Notes under the pieces: model-generated | The model's database searches: none | The model's input: only the letters and a program-made list of their open reading frames with translations | What the model was told of the DNA's origin: nothing | Source: Auxenochlorella pyrenoidosa | Lineage: Eukaryota > Chlorophyta > Trebouxiophyceae > Chlorellales > Chlorellaceae | Length of the DNA stretch: 22,029 bases | Assembly: GCA_001430745.1 (NCBI GenBank) | Contig: KQ482003.1 | Location: 116,618-138,646, forward strand | Direction of reading: 5' to 3' | Made by a program: the position numbers and the translations under genes | In this document: positions 1 through 9,800 of the stretch, in pieces | Numbering within the stretch: position 1 is the stretch's first letter | Layout of the letters: each line of letters opens with the position of its first letter

Positions 1-3000
1 CCCCATCCACACTCACCCTCAGCCCAGGACCTCCCACCTGCGGCACGCCCTGCTGCCCTGCCAGGTGGGCCAGGTGCTCCCGCCACAGCAGCGCCACCTC
101 CAGGCGGTGCGTGGCAGCCGCCACCGAGCCCAGGGTCAGCTGCGGCACGCGCGCCTGCTTGGAGGCCCAGGCAAAGAGCTCACGCAGCTCCTACACAGGG
201 CAGGGCGCAAGAGGGGGCCCCTGCAGGGCGAGCTGGAGGTGCGTGTGTAGATGGCAAACTGCTCAAGCACTCCTGCGCTTGCAAGCATCTACAGGGCACA
301 TCGCTCGCACGATCTGCCAGCACAACCGCTCAATCGTGGCATCCGAGTAACTAAGGCCCCTGCAACATCTGGTCAGGCATCAACGCAACTTAGTTGCGTT
401 GATGCCTGACCCCCGACCACACCTCACCGCCTTGCCGCTGCTCTGCCACTGCTGCCCCCCCAAGAAGGGGTGCTTGCTGCTGATGGTGGTGGCAGGGACT
501 GGGGTCCCGATGCCCTGCGCACCAGGCCAGCAGGCAGCAGGGTGAGCAGGCATGCAGGCAGACAGGCTGTGTGGTGAAGCCTGAATCCAAATGCCCTGAA
601 CAAAGGCTTCCACAAACTGCATTCGATGGCGCAAAATGATGTACGCACAGCGGCAGCATGGTGCCCAGCAGTTCTGCAGCAAGGGCCAGGCCCCCCCGCC
701 CCCCCCCCCACCCCCCCCACCCCACCCCCACCGAGACATGCAGCAGCAGCTGGCCGCCCTGCGGCGCAAGCGAGGTGCGCTCCACTGGCCGCACCAGGTG
801 GCTGCCCCGGGTGGTGAGCACACGCACAAGGGCGCCGCTCAGCGCGCTCGCGCCCGTGCCATGCTCTGCGGGCAGACAACACGTTGTGGGCAGGGGCGCA
901 TGTTCAGTCGACAGGAGGCTGTCAAATGTCTTCGGCCAGGTAGCCATGTGCATGCAGCAAGCACTGCTGCCTCCTCTTCTCCGCCGCCACCACCCTGCTA
1001 CCACCGCCACGTCGCTGCTGCCATCACTGCTCACCCAGCAGCAGGCGCTCCACTGCTGCCAGGCCGCCCTCCATCTGCCCCCGAATCAGGCACAGCGGGC
1101 CCAGCAGCGCCCTCCTGGCGGGGGCTGGCTGCGCCAGGTTCGGCCCCATGGCCGCCGCACCCATCGCACGCTGCTGCTGCCCTGCCTCCACTGCCCGCTG
1201 GCCCTGTGGCTGTGGACTGAGCTGCTGGTCTGGCTGCCGGGCCTGCACACTGCCTGGCTTGGCATGGTAACTGCCAGGCTGCTGCGCCGGCGGCACCTGC
1301 TCCCCTGGCAGCGGCATGGCGGTTGGCAGCCCCTGTGCAGCTGCATGCTCCCTCACCAGCTTCTCATTCAAATTCTGGTGCTGGGGCAGGCCTCCTGGAC
1401 ATGTCCCCACCGCAGTGGCAGCAGCAGCTGCTGCTGCAGGCTGCTCAGTAGGAGCGGCGATGGGCGCGCCCTGCTGCTCGACAGCAGCAAACTGGTAGGC
1501 AGAGGAGTCTGCCAGAGCAGGACCGCAGGAGGCTGTCTGCGGCGGCGCTGGAGTCTTAGCTTCTGCCACGGCCGCTGCAGCCGCCAGTGGATGTGCTGGG
1601 GGCAGGCGTGCGCAGAGATCTGTGGGCGGCTGTGCCGAACTGTCAGGGGGCAGTGGAGGGGCGTGTAGGCCTACCCTGCCCCGGCCTGAGGCAGCTGCAG
1701 TGGCGGCAGGCGGTGCAGCTGACGGCTCGGTCTGGGTTGCCACTGGAGCGGCTGTGGCGCTGGATGCTGGCGGGGTCGCTGCTGTGGCTGGAGCTGAGGA
1801 GCCAAGCTGCGCTGCCGCAAGGCTACCAAGCACTTTGTGTGTCGCTTCTGCTGGAGTTGCCGCATGGCCGACGGGCAGGGCCCCTGACCCTGCTAGGTTG
1901 CTTGCCCCAGGCGCTGCCCCTGCTGCCGCGGCCACCAATGGCGCCACAGCTGCAGGCGATCCAGCCCCAGCCATGGAAGCACCACACTCTGCAGCTGGCA
2001 CAAGCGGATCTGCTTCGCTACCAGTACTGCTTTTTGGCGGCGCCTTGCTGCCAAGGCCTGGGCGCCCGGTCAGCGAGAATGCTTGGAAGCGCCGCGGCTT
2101 GGCCAGCGGCTGGGCTCTGGTTCCGGCTGCCTGTTCTGCCGACGGCGGAACTGTCTCTGGGGTCAGCTCCCCAATGGCTGCTGCCTCTGCTGCTGCTTTC
2201 ACGGTCGCTGCTGCAACCGTCCGCAAAGGCGTTGTGGTTGGCCTGCCCTTGCCAGCTGCAGGCCGGGTGCCTGATGCCGCGCTGCCCTTGGTTTGCCCTG
2301 CAGGCTCGCTGTTAGCCGTGCCGAGCGCTGCCTGGCAGCTTTCTGGGTTCACCCCAGGCCCCGCGGGCCCCGCAGGCCTCACCGCTGCTGGCATCCGCCT
2401 TGTCACCAGCACAGACACGATTGCTGGCTCAGCTGGGGCGCGCGGCAGGCCGGACTGGGGAGGTGCCCGCTGCGCTGACGGCCCGAGCCCTGGAGGGAGG
2501 GGCGGCTGCGACAGCGGCGCCTGCGCCAGCTGTGGCGGCTGAGGCATTGCAGCTAAAATAGAGTGCTGCTGCTGTGGCTGTGGTGGCGTGTACGTGGCCT
2601 GCATTGCTTGCTGCTGCCAGGCCGCAGAGTGGGTACTGCTGACCATGCTGCGATGCACGCCTAACCCTGGAGGCTGGTGCGGCGGCCCACGCGAGGGATA
2701 TGGGTGCTGCTGCTGCTGCTGCTGCTGCAGGTGCTGCTGTTGCATGGGCCAAGGCGGCCCGGCTGCTGGTAGAGACCTGCCGAGGATGGCGGAGCTTGCA
2801 TGATCAGGCCCCGGGTTGCCAGGCCGCCGGGCGGCATGCCCCAGCCAGGGCTGGCCAAACATGCCTTGGGGGCCCAAAGGCGGGCGCACTTGGCTGCTAC
2901 TGAAGCCTGGAGGGGCTGTGGTCCCAGGGGGCCGGGGGGGCCGCCCCGGAAGCATGCGCGGGGTGCCCGCAAATGTGGGCGCTGCCGGCCGCGCCAGCAT

Positions 3001-3623
3001 CGGCGCCATGCACGAGTAAAGCTGCCGATGTGGCTGAGCCTGGTGCATGTAGTGTTGCTGCGTTGGAACGGCTTGGTGGTGGAGCGCTGCCAGGGGCAGT
3101 ATCTGCTGCATGCCCCCGGCTTGGGGCGGCGGGTGCTGCAAGGCCGCTCCCCTTGGGGGTTGCGAAAGGGCGCCGGCTCCCGCTGCTGGCGGCAGCGGCA
3201 GCTGCGGTGGAGGCCAGCCTCCGAGGTAATTGCCAGGCAGCCATCCCTGCATCGCGACCTGGTCGATCTGAAATTGGAGTTGGGGAAGGGAAGCGCCAAG
3301 AGGAGGCCTTCAGCAGCCAGCAGGCACTCGTGGTGCTCCTTCACCGGCGTGCACGCACTGGCAGGGTGCAGATTGTTGCCTGAAGGCGTGGGTTGGCCAG
3401 GCAGCACATGGGCGAGAGGTGGGTGGAGCGGGTGTTTGAACTGGGCTGGCCTCACCCGGTGTTTTGGCGGCCTTTCTAGCCGGAAAAACTTTGCAGGATC
3501 ATCACAGATGGTGGCAGGGTGAGCAGGCTGCCCACGAACTGCCATGCCAGCTGACCTGGCGGGCACAGCATACCGCGCGCTGCAGCTGCATTTAGATGGG
3601 CCGCCACTTCGCCTCTCATGCAT
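1..3623 (-). CDS. Large Pro/Gln/Ala-rich protein of unrecognised family (partial, runs off left edge)
   Basis: Proposed exons, 5' to 3' on the minus strand: 3623-3456, 3267-1035, 865-732, 514-428, 190-38 (or 190-17), then off the window. Phases agree at every junction (0, 1, 0, 0), giving about 925 codons. Exon 1 starts at the first in-frame ATG (3623) and ends with residues like FFRLERPPKHR, joining to IDQVAMQGWLPGNYLGGW. Exon 2 is a single block of over 740 codons, very rich in Pro, Gln and Ala and probably disordered. The last exons look ordered and helical (for example GLAAVERLLLEHGTG, ALVRVLTTRGSHLVRPVERT, ELRELFAWASKQ, THRLEVALLWREHLAHLAG). Exon 2 reads on to a stop at 1024, but GGTGAG precedes that stop, and the next exon has a strong TCTGCCCGCAG acceptor and the right phase, so I read it as spliced. 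The composition suggests a nuclear or RNA-related scaffold, but this is inference. I recognise no family. The start exon is the least certain part. Confidence 0.6.
371..411. repeat. Perfect palindrome, two 20-nt arms around one base
   Basis: Left arm 371-390 and right arm 392-411 are exact reverse complements around a single T at 391. It lies in the last visible intron of gene A (191-427), close to that intron's donor. A transcript could fold into a tight hairpin, and DNA could form a small cruciform. Confidence 0.9.
691..732. repeat. C-run on plus strand (G-run on the sense strand of gene A)
   Basis: The stretch is almost pure C on the plus strand, broken by single A and G. Read on the minus strand it begins at the splice donor after exon 865-732 and gives many G-runs of four or more, so it could form a G-quadruplex in the pre-mRNA. 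Run lengths may carry sequencing error. Confidence 0.8.
2707..2730. repeat. CTG/CAG tract coding for poly-Gln in gene A
   Basis: Seven CTG triplets and one CAG on the plus strand read as a Leu and a run of Gln on the minus strand, in the middle of the disordered region of gene A. Confidence 0.85.
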
Positions 3624-3882
3624 ACGAGCATTCAATGGATATGATGCACCATGTGCACATTCCCGATGATTCGAGATTTAGGGAGACGGAAATACCCGTC
3701 TTCAGTAAGAAGTCAAGCAGGCACCTCAGGTGGCAGAGTTGATGGCTTGCCTGCGTGCGTGCGCAGGCAGTTGATAGTCTATATCCAGCCTCAGATCTTG
3801 TAAGTAAGTTTTTAAGTAAGTTTCATTTTGAGCTGAAAAGAAAGCATCAGCAAAAGTGGGGTGCAGCAAGCAGTGGAACGGC
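3624..3882. other. Spacer between GPI8 stop and gene A start
   Basis: This stretch should hold the 3'UTR of GPI8 and the promoter and 5'UTR of gene A, both on the minus strand. It is less GC-rich than the genes around it. I see no clear TATA box and no TGTAA-type poly(A) signal on the minus strand. Confidence 0.4.
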
Positions 3883-6251
3883 TCAAGTGCCATGCAGCAG
3901 CCACCATGAAAGCGCAACCGCCACTGCCCATGCGCCAGCAACTGTGACCGAGGATGCCGTCAGCTCGTTGCTACTTTCCAGGACGCTGCCACCAGCACCC
4001 GCCGCTTCCACTGCTTCAAACAGCGATCGCCCATGCTGCTGCAGCTGAGGCTGCCAGAGTGGTGTGGCAGCTGCAGCCGTTGCTGCCGCCTGCCGTGCTG
4101 CATGCTGCAGCAGCACCTGCGCGGCGGCACTGCCGCCTGCAGCATTCCCGCTGCCCGTCGCTGCTACCGCCGCTACAGGTGGCTCTGCGAGTGCCATGCT
4201 GTCCCCGAAAAACGCGGTGACTGCCACGTCAGACAGCCGGTGGGGGAAGAGGTCGGTGCGGACCTGCAGGGATGGGTGGGTGCCACGGGGTAACAACCAT
4301 GCGGGCTTGCAGCGGAGCATGCGGCACCCGTGCAGAATGGGGATGCAGCGGCATGGGATGGGCTGGGTCTCCTACGGGAAGGAGCGGCTGCGCCTGGCTG
4401 AACAACGCCGCTGAGCCTCGGCCGCCCTGGCCTCGCGCAAAGCACGACGGGGGCCGCACCTGCACCTCTGACGACATGCGCTGCGAGCGAATGAAGTCGA
4501 GCAGCTGCTGCAGGCTGGGGGCCGCCGCGGAGGTGCCCGGGGCATGGGGCGGCACCCGGGTGGTGAGGAAGTGGTGCAGGTGGAAGGTGAACTGGTCCAC
4601 CACGTGCTGCCCAATGGTGGTGTCGATGTGGTGGGCGTACGAGCTCTGGCCTGTGCAGCACGCCAGGAACAGCGGAGAAGGGCAGCTAGCCTGGGGATGC
4701 CAGCCGAGCATGGGCAGCGGCCCAGCTGGCTGGCAGGCGGGCTTGCCAGGCCTGTGGCCAATGTTTGGCAGCCCTGAGGCCCATCCGACTTTTGCCGCAG
4801 CCCCGCTCAGCTGCCTGCGCCAGCAGCAGGGCAGCAGGCGGTTTGGTGAGGCTGCCCCTGTGCGCCACCGCCCGCCCTGCGCGGCGCCTCACCCAGCTTG
4901 CTGCTGGCCACCCCCAGCACGTGGGGGGCGGTGACGCGGTCGTACAGCGTCGACGCCTGGCACGTGTCGGCCAGCAGCAGCAGCCGGCCGTACCGCCCGG
5001 CGGCGTGCATCTGCGCCAGGGCCGAGGCCAGGTCGCCGGCAAGCAGCTCCTCCTGGGGGGGGGGGCGCGGGGGCGGGGGGGGGGTCCCGGGTGGTGGTTG
5101 CATGGGCACAGAGCGCTGCAGGTTGGGAACCGCTGCTGCAACTCCAGACGCTCGCCACAGATCAGCCCGGAAGCTTGCAGGAACGCCGGGACCCCAGGCG
5201 TTCACCCAGCAAAGCAGCCGGGCAACTACAGGGCACAGCAGGGCACCACGCCCTGGCCAGACGGCTGCAGGGCACAGCAGGACAGCAGCCCCTCGTCGAT
5301 GCTCGCACCGCCGCTGAGCCCCTCGCCCCTCACCTGGTCATGCAGCTTCAGGAACTCGTCGCCGCCGTGCCCCGTCAGGTACAGCAGCACGTTGGAGGTG
5401 GGCCCCGACAGCAGGCGCTTGGAGGGCGGCGTGCCCGCCGGGTGGCGCCCTGCACCGCCACGTGACAGCCAAGCGCTTGGTCAGTTACCGAGACTTTAGA
5501 CGTGCTGTTTGAGCTGCTCGACAACCGTCCCGCCACCTAGCACAGGAAGGCCCCGCTCAAAGCGCTCAGCATGCTGCCTGCCTTCCGCACCACCGCGTGT
5601 TCCCATGGGCGCCACCGCAGCCGCCGGGCCCACCCGTCAGGACGCGCAGGATGCTCTCCACGCTGACCTCGCTGCCGCGGTAGTCCACCTCGGTGTCAGC
5701 TGCCAGCAGGTTCCCGGCGGCTTCCTGGTGGCGCCCGCCGACGCCGGCGGCGCCCGGCGCCAGGAAGAGCTGCCCCGGCAGGGGATTGCGCGGCGAGCAG
5801 GCGGGCTGGTCGGCAAGCATGAGCAGGATGCGGCTGTCAGGCAGGCCCAGCCTGCGCCGGGAGAAGGTGGTTGGGAGCCATGACAGGCATGAGAGTCACG
5901 GACGAGGTGGCGTTGGTGGAAGCGGGCCAGTCCCAGGGTGTTAGCAGGCGACTGCGCACAGGTTGGGCACGTGCACGTATCTGTAATGCCTCGTTTTCTT
6001 CCACTGAAAACGCAACTGCATCTGTGTGTCCTGTATCCAGCTTGACGCTGCCACTCTCACCTGCGCACCGCCTGGTAGACGGCAAGAGCGTTGGCGGTGT
6101 GCCGGTAGTTGAGCCAGTAGCGCGAGCTGCTCACAATCACCGCCCATGTGTCGGTTGCAGCGCCGCTGCTGGAGGCAAGGGTGCCGCAGCAGGCGGCAGC
6201 CAGCAACAGGCGGGCAGCAAGGAGCAGGCCCAGCCTCCTGGCCGGCACCAT
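3883..6251 (-). CDS. GPI8: GPI8/PIG-K, catalytic subunit of GPI-anchor transamidase
   Basis: Six exons on the minus strand: 6251-6061, 5851-5634, 5449-5334, 5052-4893, 4650-4460, 4263-3883. All junctions are GT..AG and in phase, giving 418 aa, close to the usual size of about 400. The protein is a C13 (legumain-like) cysteine protease. In the ER it cleaves the C-terminal signal of a proprotein and passes the chain to the GPI lipid. Visible features are an N-terminal signal peptide (about residues 1-32), the family motif WAVIVSSSRYWLNYRH, then MLADQPACSPRNP, VDYRGSEVSVESILRVLTG, the catalytic His in YLTGHGG (residue 164) and the catalytic Cys in LLADTCQ (residue 206). Both fall at the residue numbers I recall for human PIG-K. 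Next come SSYAHHIDTTIGQHVVDQFT and RTDLFPHRLSDVAVTAFFG. An Ala/Gln-rich insert of about 75 residues precedes a final hydrophobic membrane segment (VAGAWAVAVALSWWLL). The start ATG opens the signal peptide. Confidence 0.95.
5055..5094. repeat. G-run on plus strand, C-rich acceptor tract of GPI8 intron 3
   Basis: Read on the minus strand this is an almost pure C stretch ending in CCCAG just before exon 5052-4893, so it serves as the polypyrimidine tract. The GGGTCCCGGG core at its far end is a short palindrome. Confidence 0.7.
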
Positions 6252-6883
6252 ATAGCAGGGGCGCCTGGCGGCAAACTTGACAGCGGTGGCGGCGGCAGTG
6301 GCGGCGGAAGCAAAGCTTCAGAGGGGCGATCGGGGGCGCTGTATACCGTTGTTTTCCTGCTTTGATCTCTTTCGCAGCACAGCGAGCAGGTGTTTAAGGG
6401 AAAGGCAGCGTTCAAGGGAGAACTGGCGGCAGCAACGACCTCATCGCCCCTTGCACAAACCAAACATCAATGTGATGATGCTTATTCTTCACCGCGGGGG
6501 CCCAAAGGGCGAATGTGAGTGCCGCATTTGCCTGCTGCCGGTGCTGTGCGCCCTGCTGGCGAGAACAGATCACCTCCTAACACGTCTTTACTTGTTGAAA
6601 CTTTATCTCATCGAGCCCATGGTGCTATAGTCACCGAGGGGAGGGTCTTGCGTGTGCCCCGGCCTCGCCTCCCCCCTGCCGCTCCGTATGCCCCGTTTTC
6701 CCCACACGGTAGCCTGCCGTAAACCCTGCACCTGAATCTATATCTTCCGGAGGGGGGGCAGGGCACTCGGACGCGGCTGGGTGAGCTCAGCCGGCGGGTG
6801 TGGTGACGACGCAGCGGGCCGGCGCGGGCAGCGTGCCTGTCGCAACTTCCGCCGCGCGCATCTCCCTTTCTACCACTTTTCAC
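6252..6883. promoter_or_regulatory. Divergent promoter region of GPI8 and gene B
   Basis: This 632-bp stretch lies between the GPI8 start (minus) and the proposed start of gene B (plus), so both promoters must sit here. I see no coding segment I can support. A weak TATA-like CTATATC occurs at 6738-6744 for the plus direction. A strong donor-like GGTGAGC at 6780 could begin a 5'UTR intron ending at the CTACAG acceptor (6913). Confidence 0.45.
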
Positions 6884-9800
6884 ATGCAACGGGCCACGCC
6901 ATCTTCCCTACAGGAGTGCAAGTGCAGTGTGCTCTTCAAGTTGCCACTCAGCATGCAAGGCAGTGCAGCGCCAGCGGCCGGCCGGCACCTGGCCACTGTG
7001 TCGCTTGATGGCCGACAGCACGAGCTGGGCACTTATGAGTAGGTCTTCAAATGTGGTGCTGGCCAAGCATGTATGGCAAGCATGCGGGTTCTGCAGGGGT
7101 TGCATGTCCATGTGCGGCACCTGAGTAACGCCATGGGCAGTTCACAGCGACATCTTGTTGCCTCGAGGGGTCGCTGGGACCCCAGCAGCCCTCGTGCATC
7201 CCGCACCTGCTCCCTGCGCAGGCACGCAAGCATGGCAGACATAGCAGTGGACCTGGCCCGCCTGCTGCACTCCCACTTTGCCGCCGGTGCCGGCGGCCAG
7301 GTGGCGCTGCCCCCCCTGCGGTGCCTGGAGGCTGAGGCCTACCGGGAGCGGGAGGAGTGGGGCCAGCTCGTGGCCCTCCCAAGCCTGGAGGCGGCGCTGC
7401 AGCGGGTCATGGAGACCGGGCTGGCGGAGCAGGTGGGCGCGGCGGCGCTGCGCTGGTGCTGCCCACCCTCCCCGGGCAGCACGGGCTATAATTCGCCTGC
7501 GGTGTGCCTTGCCAGTCGGGATGCGGGCGGCCAGCGCCAGCATGGCCACTCTGGTGAGCAGGCTGGCAAGATGCGGGATTGCCGTCTGGCTGCAGTCAAG
7601 CACATCTCCTCTCACCTCACCGCCCCCGGTCCCTGCAGCTCTACTACGAGCTCTGGTACGAGGGATCTGAGGATGAGGGCGGCAAGGAGGGCGGCGGCGA
7701 CGGCAGCGCGGGCGCCCACGCCGCTCCCGCTGCAGCTGCCCTTCCAGGGGAAGCTGCGCGGGCAGCGGCAGGCGCCATCGGCGGCGGGGCAGCCACTGCG
7801 GAGGCGCTCTCCTCGGTGAAGGCAGAGGGGCCGGCAGAGGAGCAGCAGCAGCGCCGCAGGCCCGAGCCAGAGCAGCCTGCCTCGCCCGGCGGCGATGCCT
7901 ACATGTCGGGCTCCGCGGCTGCAGAGGCGGCGGCCGCTCTGGCGGAGCTTGCCAGCCTGGCGGGGGCCGACTGGGGCCAGGCCGCGGGGGAGGAGGGCGA
8001 GGAGGAGGGCAGCGGGCCCGAGTCGAGCGGTCGGCCGGGCGCCGCCGCCGCCAAGCGGGGCCAGCGCAAGCAGCGCGGCGGGCGGCGCGCGCGGCCGGCC
8101 AAGCTGTGGTGCCGCCACCCGCTGGATGCTCGGCAGTGGGCGCTGGTGCTGGGGGGGTCGGTGGTGGACAGCCGCTCCATCTCGCTGCCCTGGACCAACC
8201 CGGGTGAGGCCAGCCAGGGTGCGCCCGACCTGCGTGCGGTGCTGCAACCCCCAGGCTGCCTTGCCAGCATGCCCGTGGGTGCCAGCTCCACCTAATTAGT
8301 CGACATGTCCTGTTTGCTGACCAGCCTGTCAGTCCAGGCCACACCCCTGCAGCCGTCACCGGCCTTGCCCAGCCCCGCTGACCCTCCGGGGCGCCTGCCT
8401 CCCTACCTGCTCCCACCCGCAGGCGACATGGCCTGCGAGCTGCTGGGCGCCAGCTGGGTGGCAGAGATGCGGCGGCGCGACTCCAGCGGCACCGCCCGCA
8501 AGACAGCAGGTCGGCGCTGCGCCGCCGGCCCCGCCTGGACTGCCGTGAGGGCCTGCACTGCAGAGGCCAGGGCAGGCGGCAGGGGCACCTCTGCACCTTG
8601 GTCTGTGCCCTGGCAGGCCGGTTTGGCCCGCCCGCGTTGCGATGCTGTCCTGTCCGGGCACTGCGCCACCCCGCCCTCCGTCCCTGGGTTGACCCCCGTG
8701 GCCCAAGCCCCCCACCACCCCGCCCTGCAGTCATCGTGGACAGCGAGCACGGGGAGCAGGAGGTGGCGTATGCGCTCTACTCCAAGAGCGACCCGCGCAA
8801 GGACACGCGCCCGCAGTACATCGAGGTGCGGGGGCCGCGGCGCTGGGTGGGGCGCCGGCAGCCGAGCCGGGTGCGCGGCCGGCTGCGCCCCACCTGGCCA
8901 CCCTGCACCGCCCATGCGCCAGTGGCCCCCCTGCCCCAGCTGAGCCCTTCCAGCCACCGCGTGCCCACGACAGCTGTGGGGCACCCCCTGCGCTGCTCCA
9001 CGCTTGGGCACACACCCGCTCCTGATCGTCCCCCCCCACTTCCCCCCCCCTTGGCCCCACAGAAGCTGGGCCCGCTGCTGCAGCGGCACTCCGCCGCGGT
9101 GGGCGACGTGCTGCTGCTGGAGCCGCAGGGGCCGGGGCGCGTCAGCTCCATGCTGCTGCGCTCGGATTCAGAGGTGGGGGGTCGGCACCTAGGGGTGCTG
9201 CCGGGTGAAAGTGCTGAGTGGCACGTGGTGCGCTGCAGTCGCCCGCATGGGCGAGGTGGCAGTGTGTGCGCATGCAGCCGTACTGCGGTTGGGGCCTGGA
9301 GAGGGAACCCGTACTGCGCCTAAAAGAAGGGCCAGCTGAGGAGAAGGCAGCCCCGGCGGCCCTCTTGCGGGTACTCCTGGTTCCACTGCCTGGGAACATG
9401 AACAGGTTGCGGCTGCCTTGCATGCTGCCGTCTTGTGAACAATGCGGCCTCGGCCCCCCTGCCGCTCCGCCCGCCCGGCCTGCAGGAGGCGCAGGCGGTG
9501 CATGCCGCGCTGTCGTTCGACGTGGCGGCTGAGCGGGAGGCGTGGCAGCGCAAGCGCGCCGCCGCGCACACACGGCACCCGCCCAAGCCCCCCATGCTGC
9601 GCCGCTCCAGCCAGCAGCTGGCCTCGCCCAAGGAGCCTGCGGCGCTCGGTCCCAGACCTGCAGATGGGCAGCAGCCCGCCAAGCCGCCGCCGCAGCAGCA
9701 GCAGCAGGCAGGCGGCGGCAGCAGCGCCCCTTCGCGGGCGGCGACACCGCCGCCCCTGCCAGGGCCCCCGCCGGCTGCAGGTCCCGCGGCACCTGCGGCG

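Noticed and set aside
1622..2542. Long plus-strand open frame (306 codons) opposite gene A
   Set aside because: It lies antisense to the long exon of gene A; high GC removes stops in shadow frames. There is no domain, and the opposite strand has phase-matched splicing and a coherent protein.
6475..6630. Small open frame starting ATGATGCTTATTC with a GTGAGT donor inside, considered as first exon of gene B
   Set aside because: Joining its donor to the acceptor before 6914 creates a stop codon, so the phase does not fit. It lies in the shared promoter region.
7142..8734. 530-codon open frame on the minus strand opposite gene B
   Set aside because: It is Arg/Pro-rich with no recognisable motif, runs across several good introns of gene B, and is explained as an antisense shadow.
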